Assembly: GCA_963556255.1 (NCBI GenBank)
Contig: OY744617.1
Coordinates: 24,955,189-25,019,188, forward strand
Direction: 5' to 3'
Length of the DNA stretch: 64,000 nt
Source: Allolobophora icterica
Lineage: Eukaryota; Annelida; Clitellata; Crassiclitellata; Lumbricidae
The translations under genes and the position numbers were made by a program. Below, in pieces: positions 9,900-20,392 of this stretch. Position 1 is the first letter of the stretch; each line of letters starts with the position of its first letter. Under the pieces are notes generated by a model. It was not told the DNA's origin, searched no databases, and saw only the letters and a program-made list of their open reading frames with translations.

Positions 9900-11667
9900 C
9901 AGGGGCGGCGCCAGACACTTTTTGTAACCAGGGCATAGCCAGGGCAGTCATGCAAGTAACCAGGGCAGAGGGCGGCGATTCATGGCGAGCGTGGTAGCTG
10001 TTTTTCCTGAGACATTCATTGTTTTGTAGGTTGTATATTTTTCAGCACTGGAGCGATGTTCTTCGGAGAACATGCGTTGGAGAAATGCGTTTGACTTGTT
10101 ATCCGACCCAGTGCACCTGTTCCAGGCACGAAACCACTGTGAATAAACACTTGATCCTTGCGTCGTTCTTGTGGTTCTTGCCTGGTAGTCATGACAAAAT
10201 GACGACAATAGAAGCAATAAGCAGAATCATTCACTTTTGAGTATTCCAACCAGCTGTACAGCTTGAACCATGTGTAATCAAATCGCCGCTGTGTCGTCCC
10301 AATTACGTGACTCGGATAGGTTCTTATATACAGTTGCTTTGGGCCATCATCCTCTGACTGCGATAGATCACTTGGACCGGGTGCGACCGGGTGACAGGAC
10401 TGAACTTGCACAGGTGGTCCTAGTACGTCATCAGCATGTTCACCGCCAAGCTCGCTATCTTTAACACTTTTACTTAAATTAAAATCAATGTGAGAGTCCA
10501 AGGTTTGAAAGGATGCGTTGGCAACAGGACTAGCTTCATCTGTGGCTCCTTCGCATGTCAACTCCACGTATATTGTGTGTCTACAACCGCCCAACGCAAA
10601 AGTATATCGATTTGTCATAGATAGGCCTATTGTATGGATAATTAATGCAGTAATAAGTTTATATGCGTGGAATGTATGGATGGGATGAACCATATGTATT
10701 CATATTTATATGTGCTGCCGTGACTGCAGTGACTGCAACTAAATGGCTACTTTTCAGTATGGATCCTCGTGTGCATTTGCAAGCTGCCATCCTGTGTGAA
10801 CTATTTATGGCAGTGATTACAGATTAATGGTTTCTCTCCAGTTAGAATCCTCATGTGTGTTTGCAACTTTGCAATTTGCAGTCATATCATTAGCCTAATT
10901 GATTATTGCATTTGCATTCAATTCAATTTCTTCAGTTCAATTCAACTTTATTGATCCGAATTCAATGCAAAAGTACAGTAGGCACCAATCGGAATGTAAC
11001 ACTTTCCGGATACAATATTGATTATAAGTAAACTAAATGGTATTTCTTCTCCACTCCAGTAATTGCAGTTAGATATATATGAGTACGCCAAAGTCCTGAC
11101 AGCCACGTTGTGGTGGGGAATCTATATTATAGGTTGATACTGGTAGCTCTTTTAAGTTTCAAATGATATTTTTATTAATGAAATTCATTCATTCATTTTA
11201 TGAATAGAATTGAAAATGCAGATTTGCGTTACTTTAGCAATTTTACGACTATTTTCACGCAATATGATGCCATAATCACGTACGGTACATTCAGATTAAA
11301 CGAATAAAGAATCGGGCGGCGACGTTGTTTGTTAGGCTGGCATTTCTATGCTTTGCGTTAAATTACTTACCGTCGTCGGAAGGTAAACGCGAAAGAAGAA
11401 AGAAGTCGTTGCTTCGGACGGAGGGAACAGTAAGTAAGTAATGCTGTTGAGGCAAAGCAGGTCGTTACATTTACATTTAACTCACTCATTATAACGAATT
11501 ATAGCGCCCATATTTTAATATTTTTCTAAGAATATAAAAAATACGTTCCGAGCAAATTCTGGACAGGGTAAAAATACTGGCAGGGCAACGACCAGGGCAA
11601 GGACCAGGGCAACGACTTTTTTACCAGGGCATATGCCCTGGCTCGCCCTGGTGTAGCGCCGCCTCTG
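9900..11667 (-). mobile_element. hAT-type DNA transposon, non-autonomous or decayed
   Basis: Terminal inverted repeats are CAGGGGCGGCGCCAG at the left and the inverse of CAGAGGCGGCGCTA at the right, followed inside by repeated CCAGGGCA blocks. The element is flanked by a perfect 8-bp duplication, the size made by hAT transposases. It is 1768 bp long and contains a fragment of a TTF-type zinc-finger protein on the minus strand but no catalytic region. It lies in the intron between the first two recognised VWD exons and was inserted into an older LINE fragment. Confidence 0.9.
10016..10693 (-). pseudogene. TTF-type zinc finger fragment of a hAT transposase-like protein
   Basis: A 225-codon minus-strand frame. 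Its middle has RTYPSHVIGTTQRRFDYTWF followed by SWLEYSKVNDSAYCFYCRHF. That is the TTF/ZMYM-type zinc-binding domain found at the N-terminus of hAT-family transposases and ZMYM1-like proteins. After it the frame shifts: the continuation SGFRAWNR reads in the neighbouring frame (9948-10217). The catalytic RNase-H-like region and C-terminal dimerisation domain are absent. The first 40 or so residues look unrelated and may be spurious. Lying inside the TIRs of 9900-11667, it is most simply the remnant of that transposon's own gene. Confidence 0.7.
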
Positions 11668-11675
11668 CAGACAAG
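11668..11675. repeat. 8-bp target site duplication, right copy
   Basis: CAGACAAG, an exact match of 9892-9899. Confidence 0.9.
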
Positions 11676-11730
11676 ACGTGTAACAGAAACAAAATACTTT
11701 TCAGCAGATTCTGACCAACCGGTTAATAAG

Positions 11731-11754
11731 TAAGTAAGTAAGTAAGTAAGTATA
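11731..11754. repeat. (TAAG)n microsatellite
   Basis: Six tandem TAAG units a few tens of bases upstream of the second VWD exon. Confidence 0.9.
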
Positions 11755-11783
11755 TTCTTATACAATGATACCTTTTATTTCAG

Positions 11784-11853
11784 CTATTTCGACAACTATT
11801 TGGTTGGAGATTTCTATCTTGTGACAGCAAAGAACGATAATCAGTCCATGGAG
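11784..11853 (+). CDS. VWDE-like gene, VWD domain exon 2
   Basis: Acceptor TTTTATTTCAG, donor GTATAG. It enters at phase 2 and leaves at phase 0. It encodes YFDNYLVGDFYLVTAKNDNQ then SME, the Y-x-x-x-GxFxL strand that follows DPHxxTFDG in VWD domains. Length 70 bp. Confidence 0.8.
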
Positions 11854-12539
11854 GTATAGTGCCATGACTCGCTCATCTTAGCCACATTTTCTATTTACCT
11901 GTTTACTCGCACCTCTTGAGATCAGGCAGATAGCTACTGTATTTATGCAGTATTTTGGGAGGTTTTAAAAGGCGCTACGTAAGTGCCTTTTTGCAACCAT
12001 GCATACTGCGACAAGGAATGACGCGACCGTACAGACTGTTCGTGCTGTACTGCACAATAGTTTCCTTCCCAGCTGATAATTTTCGAATTTCAGCCATTCA
12101 AACATACTTTATATTGATTTTAATTCGTCCTTAGGTTATTTACACCTTTGGTAAATATAAAATAATAATAATGTAAGATGTAAATGTGATTGTATTTTAT
12201 AACTTCTTCCGCGCAGGTATCTAATGGCTCATAAAAACCTAGCCGTAATCCAGAATATCAGTCCGTGAGAGTACGGCAGATAGGCAGTCTTTGGTGGTTA
12301 AGCAATTTCATAAAGGCAAGTCTTAAATTGAGAACGAAATAACATAAGCGACACATACAGGATGAGAGCACTAAAGTCTAATAGAAACAATTCTAGTTTT
12401 ACATAGGACCAGAAAAGACAATCAAATGGACTTTGTTGAATAATAGTTAGTCTGGGAATAAGGACTGATTTTAAGAAATGTGTTTGGCCAGAGTTCAATG
12501 CTGTATAAACTGCAAGCCCCAAGTTCGGTGCAGCTAGGT

Positions 12540-12730
12540 GCTGAACATCAAGATGGAAGTCTCTTCAGTTGTGAGACCTGGACAATAACTGGTACCTTGA
12601 ATAGGAAGCTCGATGTCTTCGACATGAGGTGTCTCAGAAGGATCCTGCGCATTTCCTATAGGGATCACATCAGCAACCTGACAATCAGGAGAGGAACAGC
12701 AACGACACCCGCGGATGCGCAGAATGCATT
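12540..12730 (+). mobile_element. RTE-like LINE C-terminal fragment
   Basis: The + strand reads SCETWTITGTLNRKLDVFDM then RCLRRILRISYRDHISN. This is the 'CETW...RLEAFHMRCLRRIL...' region near the C-terminus of RTE/BovB-type reverse transcriptase ORFs. It is a truncated relic in the intron. Confidence 0.7.
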
Positions 12731-12739
12731 TTTTTCAGA

Positions 12740-13700
12740 CAAGCTACACGGTTCGCAGAGGACGTCACATGACATATTGTCAAACGAAATGTTTATTATG
12801 ATTATAATCAGCATAGCAACAAATGATTGCAGAGTGAATAATTATATGATCAGCACAGTGGATGACTGTCGAGCAGTGTTCTTAGTGGTGTTGTGTATAA
12901 TGTAAAAACAATAGACGACGAAGTACGAAACCCTGCGAACACCAGAGTCGACAAAGCCTAAAATGATTAATTACCATTTACACATATTCATTGAGTGCGT
13001 CGATTAAGATAAGTACTAAAGCAATTCAGTGCAGGACCAGAGATCCCAAGAAGAAGAAGAGTGTACACCACAGTATCAAGAGCCCCAGACAAGCCAAGAA
13101 GAACAAGTGCTCTCACCGTACCTTTATCGAATGGATCACATGATGTCATCATGAACAGCAAGAAGCGCGGATTCTTTTGAATGAAACTAACGATATGCCG
13201 ACTGAAATGGGGAGATTAGAGGATTTTAGACATAATTTGTTCGTCAAGTTCGACAGAATGTTTCCTAAGCAGCGGATTAACTATGGCATGAGCAGATACA
13301 GATGAAAAGTATCCCGCATACAATGAGAAATTGATGACTAACACATTGGTTTGACCCAGGACATGAAAGCGGACCAGCAAAAGCGATAGCCAAGCGTTGA
13401 TGACGCCCTCTCGTCTTTCTTCCAATCGCACTAGGTCATGTGCAACAGCGCAGACCTGTGCAAAAGCTTGTTTCATCTGCATATCTAACTAATTAAATCG
13501 TTGAAAGTTGTGAATCACCAAAACCTTGTGGTTGGCCTTAAATTAATACATTGGGATTAGTTACTTTTATTCCCACATGACAATTCAGTATTCTGGCCAC
13601 TCTCATTCATGGCATTTAAAATGAAGATTAACATGTGTCCTTTAATCCTCATCGCATATTTGGCTATTTTCCAGAGTTGAGATTTAATCGATGCGTGGTG
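12740..13700. other. Intron, no clear feature
   Basis: Short frames only (for example minus strand 13216-13482) with no motif I can assign. A small GAAGAAGAAGAG run lies near 13050. Confidence 0.4.
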
Positions 13701-13711
13701 TTTCTTAACAG

Positions 13712-13927
13712 ATTCAGACCCGTCTCGAAACATGTAATGGCGGCAAGGTTACCTGTAACTGCGGCGTCATCGTTCGTGAAGGCAACAGCGCATACATGAT
13801 AAGTATTTGTGAAGCAGGACCATGGAATGAAACTGTTCAGAGAAGTCCAACAGTTGTTCGACTTCTCTCCCAAGATCCAGAAGATTCGTCTACAGTTTAT
13901 ATTGATGAAACTGGCCTAATATTTAGC
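13712..13927 (+). CDS. VWDE-like gene, VWD domain exon 3
   Basis: Acceptor TTTCTTAACAG, donor GTAAGT, 216 bp, phase 0 to 0. It encodes IQTRLETCNGGKVTCNCGVI then VREGNSAYMISICEAGPW. The VQxRxxxC...C.CGV.xR.G...xxxxC spacing is the core of the VWD fold, with cysteines in the expected places, and an NET sequon for N-glycosylation follows (WNETVQ). Confidence 0.85.
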
Positions 13928-14463
13928 GTAAGTGAAAACTTATATGCTAAATGTTTTGTCTAAATTTCGCTTGCGCCGTGTAAACTTCTTAGCAGAAGTA
14001 GGCCTACTCCTTTCTACCTTGAGTCACTCCGTGTATGTAGCCTACTACTATCCATAGCCTACGCTCTTTAGGTACGGGTCTTCTGGCACAGCTATGCGTT
14101 CTCTTGCATTCCACAAACGCTCAAGGAAGGAAACGACTACACCCTCACAACACTGTTTCTTACTGGTTCTAAAAGAATGCTGATGCAGTGCGCGGCAAGC
14201 CGTCTTCTCCATAGCCTAATTTAATAATTTTACTACTATCATGCCTTATAATGCTGGTCTATACATAGATGATGGAAATTTAATAATTATAACCATCACA
14301 TATACATTTTAATCTATACAATTAAATTGACATAAAACAAAGATTGTTGCGAAATAAAAGAAGATTGTTACATCTTCATTAATAGCAATGGACTTCATTT
14401 TATTAGTATTATCATTAATATTATAATTATATTTACTATTATATCTACAACTGCTGTACTATT

Positions 14464-14545
14464 TTTGTCATTAGTATTGTTGTTGTTGCTGCTGCAGCTG
14501 CTGCTGCTGTTGTTGTTGTTGTTATTATTATTATTTTTTTTTACC
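14464..14545. repeat. (TTG/CTG)n then (TTA)n and T-run
   Basis: Mixed trinucleotide run (GTT, GCT, GCA, TTA units) ending in a T8 tract. The Leu-rich frame over it is not a gene. Confidence 0.9.
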
Positions 14546-14784
14546 CGAGGTATCAGTGATCCCTCAGGATTTGGAAAAAATTATTTAGGAGCAGGTAATA
14601 AAAATATTATTACTATTATTATATTTATTAATTCTTGTTCATGTATCGGCAAATTTCATATATGAATAGAGATTCTTTGCCTGTAATGGTTACCTTACAC
14701 ATGAAATATGGCTTAGTCAGCAGAATGTAAAGTATAAAAAAAATAATAAATGTGATTTGCAGTGCAATTATTTTGCGTACATAG

Positions 14785-14954
14785 GTTCGAATGCCTTCAG
14801 GACTTCGAGTGGAAGTTGATCTAAGAAAGCCGTGGTTCAGTGTGTATGTTTATATTCCGCCTGAGTATCATGGGAAGACGGATTCTGCTTCTATGTGTGG
14901 GAATAGCAACAACAACCCATCTGACGATTCCGCCACAAATCTCGAGCAATTCAG
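14785..14954 (+). CDS. VWDE-like gene, VWD domain C-terminal exon
   Basis: Acceptor TTTTGCGTACATAG, donor GTCAGA, 170 bp, phase 0 to 2. It encodes VRMPSGLRVEVDLRKPWFSV, then VYIPPEYHGKT and SMCGNSNNNPSDD. The G-L-x-V-x-V-x and LCGNxNGNPxDD-like ends are the hallmark of the last VWD strands and their calcium-binding loop. Confidence 0.85.
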
Positions 14955-16276
14955 GTCAGACATTAATGAGCATAAGAATATTCTTCACTTGAGTCATGTG
15001 TTTACTGTTTAACTTTTCCAAAGTACAGAACAGCTTACGCAGAGGAACCACCTATAGGCACACAGATCTGGTTCCGAAGCGAAGGGTAGAGACGTGTATA
15101 GAGGATTTGAAGTAATAATTGAAGCTATTACAGGCTTGTATCCTATGTCAAGTTGTAAGGAGATTCTGTTGGATGTTAATGTCGGATGTATCATAGTGCA
15201 AATGAAGACTTCAAAAGGCATCTTCACTAATCTGTTGGTATTAACTCAGAGTAAAAACCAATTACTTGACAAATCATGAAATCACGTCAAAGAACAACAC
15301 ACTGATGATTATTCTGATATCCTATATGTGTGCCTGGTATCAAAACACTTAATTTAGCGCGTTGTATATCTCTTAAATATCTCTTAAAGGTGCTGCCCAC
15401 AGATGTTATCCATCCGATCTAACCAAGTGCATCTTAAGATGTTCAGAAAAGTATGTGAAGCAGAGTCAAGTAAAAAGTACATAGTTGCAACAAAGGACTT
15501 ATTCAAAGAGGACATTCGAGCACATTAGAGGCAAGAAGATCTCGAGTTGATGAGTGCAAGTGCAGTACCTAAATATACCATGACGGACAGGAGAGCGTAA
15601 CGAATGTGAACCCGGCTGACCGGACACCGCAGCACATAGCTCGTTGAGGCATGCAGAGGGATGTCAACAAATGAAACACGTCCCAGAAAGGGAAGACTGA
15701 ATCTTACTTGTTTCTCAGCAAGAAGCCAACATGTTACTTTCCTCGAGTATGTTCCGCATGAAATTGCAGTAATAAGGGCGCGGACCTGCTGAGGGAGTTC
15801 GTGTGATAAGCCACTGATATAATTATGTTTATCCAAAAGCACGCTTTGCTCGCAGACGACGAGTTGTTGAGTCAAATAAGAGAATCGAAACTCTTTATTA
15901 ATATTTGACAGTGCATGGGTTGATTAGTACCCAAACATACATTTACTGCGTCTTCGTCGGATTCAACCATTGAGGTATATAATATTAATAAGTTATATAT
16001 ACCTCAATGGATTCAACCGCAGCTGACTGGAAGAAGTCCATTTCTCTAGGTTCGCCACAATAGCCCATATGTAAGACCCACAAGCGAGTTTGTAAAACTG
16101 GTAGTAAACTGTGAACATTTGAGGGGTGTCTTTGGTGTACTTGTGAACCAAGCCCCCATCATTTATTGTGTTGACCATTGATTCACTCTGCAACACATTC
16201 CAAAACGTTAGATTTCTATAATACGACCATGCACCTTTTCTACTAAACAATGTTTGTATTAATTTTGTGTTTTCAG
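14955..16276. other. Intron with decayed sequence
   Basis: Apart from the small palindrome at 15959-16018, I recognise nothing. The minus-strand frame 15525-15875 is open for 116 codons but has no motif. Confidence 0.4.
15959..16018. repeat. 40-bp palindrome between 10-bp direct repeats
   Basis: GGATTCAACC at 15959-15968 recurs exactly at 16009-16018. Between them ATTGAGGTATATAA and its reverse complement TTATATATACCTCAAT form a palindrome with an AT-rich centre. The layout resembles a tiny foldback insertion with a target duplication. Confidence 0.8.
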
Positions 16277-16739
16277 AATTCCGGACAACTTAAGTTACTT
16301 TAGAGAGCAACCTCCTTGCTCTCGCATTTCCAATCCACCTGCGACCAAGTGTAGCTGCTACGGTACTACCCCAGTATGTTCCAACACAGATCCAACGCTT
16401 GAAGAGATATCAACTCCTAATAACCCATATTCTGGAAACTGGACTTCGGGAGTAGTTTGTTATCAGACGCAAGTTGCCGCAGTAGCATCGTCGCCGTATG
16501 ATAACAGTAATAGTGACAATGACTTCATTCTGGATAACGATATCTTGTATCCTCCTTACACCTACGATCCGAATTTTGGTGTGAATGTTTCGTTTACTTG
16601 GCCAACCCCGAAGAATAAAACTGAACAAGAAGTCCAAGAGTACTGTGCCAACATGTTGCAGTCGTCCCCGGCTTACGAGGATTGCAGCGCAACCGTAGAC
16701 ATAACAACACTAATTGCTATGTGTAAAAGTGATATCCAG
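16277..16739 (+). CDS. VWDE-like gene, large exon after VWD
   Basis: Acceptor GTGTTTTCAG, donor GTAGGT, 463 bp, phase 2 to 0. It begins IPDNLSYFREQPPCS and has cysteines in PATKCSCYGTTPVCSN. It ends in YCANMLQSSPAYEDCSATVD then ITTLIAMCKSDIQ. The F(R)xxxG-like start and the closing C.....C..... helix-like segment are characteristic of the region between VWD and EGF in VWDE proteins. Several N-glycosylation sequons (NWT, NVS, NKT) agree with an extracellular protein. An acidic low-complexity stretch (NSNSDND) lies in the middle. Confidence 0.8.
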
Positions 16740-16892
16740 GTAGGTAAAAAAACTGATTTGACATTAAAACTCTGCGTGTTGTGTGTAATCATTATTACCG
16801 GACATAACAACACTCATTACTAGTGTGCCCGTAATATACAGGTAGGCCAAATGAAATTATGGATAAAAGGATTTGTCTTTTCCAGGCGCTAA

Positions 16893-16965
16893 AACTCAAT
16901 GATGATGATAATGATGATAATGATGACGACGACGACGACGGCGGTGATGATGATGATGATGAAGA
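16893..16965. repeat. (GAT/GAC)n microsatellite
   Basis: Tandem GATGAT and GACGAC units directly before a LINE 3' end, as would be expected of that LINE's tail. Confidence 0.9.
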
Positions 16966-16969
16966 ATGC

Positions 16970-17330
16970 GACAATTTTTACAGCGCCGTAGCACAGCACA
17001 TGCCGTTACAAGGGCGCTTAACAATCTAACGACTCGTCAGGATAAGCAACTTTAATGTTTGGATCTTGAGTCTCGTCTTGAAGGCGTCAACAGTTGTCGA
17101 TGAACATATTGAGGCTGGAATGCTGTTCTAGCACCGAGGTGCGGAGACTGAGAAGGCTCGGTCACCGAAGCAAGTTTTTGACTTTCGCACGCGTTCCGAC
17201 CTCAATAAAGGGCCTTTTCGAGATGACAACACACCAACACAGTATGCACTAAGGTACTCTGGACCGCACCAGGCAAAGACCTGTACACCAGCACATACAG
17301 TTTTGTCAATACTTTCCCTCTGTCGACAAT
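16970..17330 (-). mobile_element. Decayed LINE 3' end
   Basis: TTTTTACAGCGCCGTAGC follows the microsatellite, with ACTGAGAAGGCTCGGTC further in (compare the GAGAAGGCACG block in the copies at 1905 and 29075). Coding sense is lost. Confidence 0.6.
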
Positions 17331-17393
17331 AGTTCTATCAACTTCACTTGTCTCCTTTGTACTTACGCCTATTTACTGTTCACTGTTTCACTT

Positions 17394-17401
17394 AAGTCTA
17401 C
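17394..17401. repeat. 8-bp target site duplication of foldback element 1, left
   Basis: AAGTCTAC here and again at 18390-18397; a ninth base (G) also matches, depending on where the element is cut. Confidence 0.8.
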
Positions 17402-18389
17402 GGTTCAGGGGGCTTTCACCTCCGGACGATTCACCTCTAGGGGTATTCACCTCCGGACGTTTCACCTCCGGACGTTTCACCTCCGGACGATTCACTTCTA
17501 GGGGCTTTCACCTCTAGGGGCTTTCACCTCTAGGGGTTTTCACCTCTAGGGGCTTTCACCTCTAGGGGCTTTCACCTCCAAATGTAAAATGAGACCTTTT
17601 GAAGAGATTTATTTACGCCGAAAACATAACAGACAACATACAAACTATGAAACTAATTATCACTGAGCAATGAAGTAGATTTCTTATCTAAATTCATATC
17701 TTATGCGCGGTTCTGCTTCTTCTTATGTTCTCTGCCCTTGGGCAGGTTCGTATGACCAGTGACGCCATCTTTCTCGATTCTGTGCCTCCCTTTTCAGTCC
17801 ACTGTATCCCTCTTCTGTCATCATCCAGTCCAGTAGCATTGTTCTCTTTCTTCCTCGCGCCTTCTTCCCCTCCATTCTTCCCTCAATTATGTCTTTTAAT
17901 AGGTTATGAGACCTATGGTTAATTATGGTTAATTATGGCATACAGTCACTGGCGCGCGAATTGGTCTGTCCTTATCATCTGCCGTTATCAGGTTATTAGG
18001 TGTCTACTTATCTAGGTTCTAGAAGCTTTCATTGTCTTCTTATCTCAATTCATTTCTTGTGTTCGAAATCTGCTTCATTAATTGCCTAGTTTGCATGTTG
18101 ACACTAAGAAATCTACTTCATTGCTTTGTGATAATTAGTTTCATAGTTTGTATGTTGTCTGTTATGTTTTCGGCGTAAATAAATCTCTTCAAAAGGTCTC
18201 ATTTTACATTTGGAGGTGAAAGCCCCTAGAGGTGAAAGCCCCTAGAGGTGAAAACCCCTAGAGGTGAAAGCCCCTAGAGGTGAAAGCCCCTAGAGGTGAA
18301 TCGTCCGGAGGTGAAACGTCCGGAGGTGAAACGTCCGGAGGTGAATACCCCTAGAGGTGAATCGTCCGGAGGTGAAAGCCCCTGATACC
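17402..18389. mobile_element. Foldback element 1, TU-like (long TIRs with 15-16-bp tandem units)
   Basis: Each end is about 290 bp and inverted relative to the other. The outer domain (17405-17575 and 18213-18385) is an array of TTTCACCTCCGGACG and TTTCACCTCTAGGGGC units in the same order on both arms. The inner domain (17576-17690 and about 18100-18212) is non-repeated but still inverted. A unique middle of about 400 bp separates the arms. Termini are GGTTCAGGGGG and the inverse of GGTATCAGGGG. An 8-bp duplication AAGTCTAC flanks it. This outer/inner/middle layout is that described for sea-urchin TU foldback transposons. No transposase frame is present. Confidence 0.9.
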
Positions 18390-18397
18390 AAGTCTAC
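18390..18397. repeat. 8-bp target site duplication of foldback element 1, right
   Basis: AAGTCTAC, an exact copy of 17394-17401. Confidence 0.8.
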
Positions 18398-18754
18398 GTA
18401 TATGTAGCTTTATTATACTGTGTAGCATAGCCTTGACTGAACACAAGCTCAGTTGTAATGTTTCAGTATTTTTGTTTTAAAACAGAACTATAATTGACAG
18501 TTCTAAATAGTCAGCAACACTTCTACAGAGAACATACAAATTTAAATATCGACTGTCAGCAGAAATCTTCGCGCCCTTCTTAGACACGTGTGTGCTACGC
18601 CTGAGCGAAATCTAATTATAACTTATACATAGAGCGGCCAGCCACGTGCTTCGTTAAGACAATTAAACCAAACGTTATATAATATAATATCTGTCATATA
18701 TATATACATATGCGAAACTAAGGTAAAGCGCACTAAATATATTAGCACACTAAA

Positions 18755-18970
18755 TATATAATTCAATATCTCGCACCGAAAGAGCCTGTGCACAAAACTG
18801 AGCTGACAAGTTTATTCTTAATATGGTACTTACTGGGAGCCAATGTAGCACGTCACGAAGCAATGGTGTTACATGATCGAACTTTCTACGGTTGCACACC
18901 AACCTCGCCGTCGCATTCAGGACCGATTGCAGACTAGCCAGCAGGTGCCTGGGTGCACCTGCCAACAGTC
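18755..18970 (-). mobile_element. CR1/L2-like LINE fragment
   Basis: The minus-strand peptide has LQSVLNATARLVCNRRKFDH then VTPLLRDVLHWLPV, the thumb/C-terminal region typical of these LINE reverse transcriptases. Both ends are truncated. Confidence 0.8.
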
Positions 18971-19028
18971 TATTGCACCTGCTATATGTATGCACGCATG
19001 CATATATGTGTGCGCGCACATAGATACT

Positions 19029-19387
19029 GGGTGTCAAGACAAATGGTTCACGGACAAATGGTTCACCGACAAATGGTTCACGACAAATGGTTCACGACCA
19101 AATGGTTCATGATCTTCCAGCTTCTAGTTTGAGCTATATCTTCATCGCCCATCCAGCTTCTAGTTTCAGAAAATGGAGCTAAAATGCTTTTCGTAGTCCA
19201 ATGTAAAAACACAAACAAGAGGCTGCAAGAACAATGAAAAATAGCTCAAACTAGAACCTGGATGAGCTATGGTGAAAATATTGCTCAAACTACAAGCTGG
19301 AAGATCGTGAGCCATTTGTCCGTGAACCATTTGTCCGTGAACCATTTGTCCGTGAACCATTTATCGTAAACCATTTGTCGTGGAACC
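19029..19387. mobile_element. Foldback element 2, TU-like (15-bp units)
   Basis: The left outer domain has five GACAAATGGTTCACG-type units (19037-19112). The right outer domain has the same unit inverted five times (19311-19380). Inside, the inner domain (CTTCCAGCTTCTAGTTTGAG against its inverse near 19285) is also inverted. A 7-bp match AGATACT lies at 19022-19028 and 19388-19394. It has the same architecture as foldback element 1 but an unrelated unit sequence, and it sits in the same intron. Confidence 0.85.
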
Positions 19388-19505
19388 AGATACTCTAGGC
19401 CAGTAATTCCATTGACCTAACAAAATATATCTGACTTATGGTTTGGCCAATCAGAAGATGTTTTATTTCCTAACTAAATCGTGTCATTTTATTAAATTTC
19501 CGAAG

Positions 19506-19698
19506 ATCGCGGATGAGTGGATCTCGAGAAGCGCTTACACCTACTTTTTCGAGCAAAGCTGCCTCAACAATCTAGCGGCTAGCATAGACGGTTCCGATTC
19601 AGCACACGACATATTAACATCGGTGTCTGGAAAACTTTGTCCGAACGAATGCAGTGGCAAAGGAACATGTTCAGAAGGAACTTGCATTTGTAACACAG
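19506..19698 (+). CDS. VWDE-like gene, EGF-like repeat, first part
   Basis: 193 bp, phase 0 to 1, donor GTTCAG. It encodes IADEWISRSAYTYFFEQSC, then SGKLCPNECSGKGTCSEGTC and ICNTG. The last part is an EGF-like repeat (CxxxCxxxGxCxxxxCxC). The acceptor is weak (TTTCCGAAG), chosen because the frame then continues IADEW directly after CKSDIQ of the previous exon, as in the family. The exon completes the post-VWD segment and opens the EGF repeat. Confidence 0.75.
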
Positions 19699-19737
19699 GT
19701 TCAGTAAATGATTTGAAATTTATCAGTGTAAGGAGTT

Positions 19738-20035
19738 AGCGAGAGTCTAGTAGTTAGCATGCTGAAGTGCTAAAATGTCACGCGAGAGGTTGGTGGTCCA
19801 AATACCTTCCAGGATAGAAAATGTTTTGAGCTTTCGGTTCCACTTTCACCCCGTAGACATTTCAGCTATGATGACTACACCAAACGTACACTGTCGATGG
19901 GAAGATTAGACGGCAAGGGAGGGGACTGGCTACCCGCTCTTTATCCCAAGGCAAGCATAAATGAAGTCGCTAACACTTCACACCCTGGCAAAAGGAAAGG
20001 CTCTTCTTCCATCAGTGAAATGAGTTATCCTGACT
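19738..20035 (+). mobile_element. tRNA-derived SINE, diverged second copy
   Basis: It shares head and body with the SINE at 7920: an A-box-like TAGTAGTTAGCATG, a B-box-like GGTGGTCCAAATACC, then TTTCAGCTATGATGACTAC and ACTGTCGATGGGAAGATTAG. It ends in a CTCTTCTTCC tract. It lies in the intron that splits the EGF repeat. Confidence 0.75.
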
Positions 20036-20231
20036 ATCGTACATGTCCGCCATGAAATAGAACCACTGAAACCACATGCTTTGGCGAATTTATATTTTCA
20101 ATAACTTATTCAGTCGTTAATTGTTGGTGGCTGTGATATGTTGACTATAGCCTATATAAAACATCTCCTACTTACGATCTCACTTACTTGGCTTCTCACC
20201 TACTATATTAAATCTCACTTGTTAATGGTAG

Positions 20232-20392
20232 GTTACATCGGAGCCGACTGTAGCATCGACCAGACTCTGCCGCCATCTTTAACTGGCATTATTAGAGGAG
20301 GACTATGTGACGTACGCACGCGTCCCTGTGACGTCATAAGCGTCTTTGGAAGTGGCGTTGCATTTTCAGCTCCGCTGAAGTGCCGCTTCACG
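20232..20392 (+). CDS. VWDE-like gene, end of EGF repeat and following segment
   Basis: Acceptor TGTTAATGGTAG, donor GTAATC, 161 bp, phase 1 to 0. It completes the EGF repeat with GYIGADCSI, then reads GIIRGGLCDVRTRPCDVISV and FGSGVAFSAPLKCRFT. The 'GLCD...C..V...G..F....L.C' pattern directly after the EGF repeat is a VWDE-type signature. Confidence 0.85.

Noticed and set aside
13216..13482. 88-codon minus-strand frame
   Set aside because: No recognisable motif. A LINE origin was considered but could not be supported.
15525..15875. 116-codon minus-strand frame in an intron
   Set aside because: No motif, no neighbouring coding context, and no LINE signature that I could confirm.
17405..18385. 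Regularly spaced short repeats that could suggest a CRISPR array
   Set aside because: Units are contiguous without unique spacers, are inverted at the two ends, and lie in an animal gene intron with a target duplication; it is a foldback transposon.
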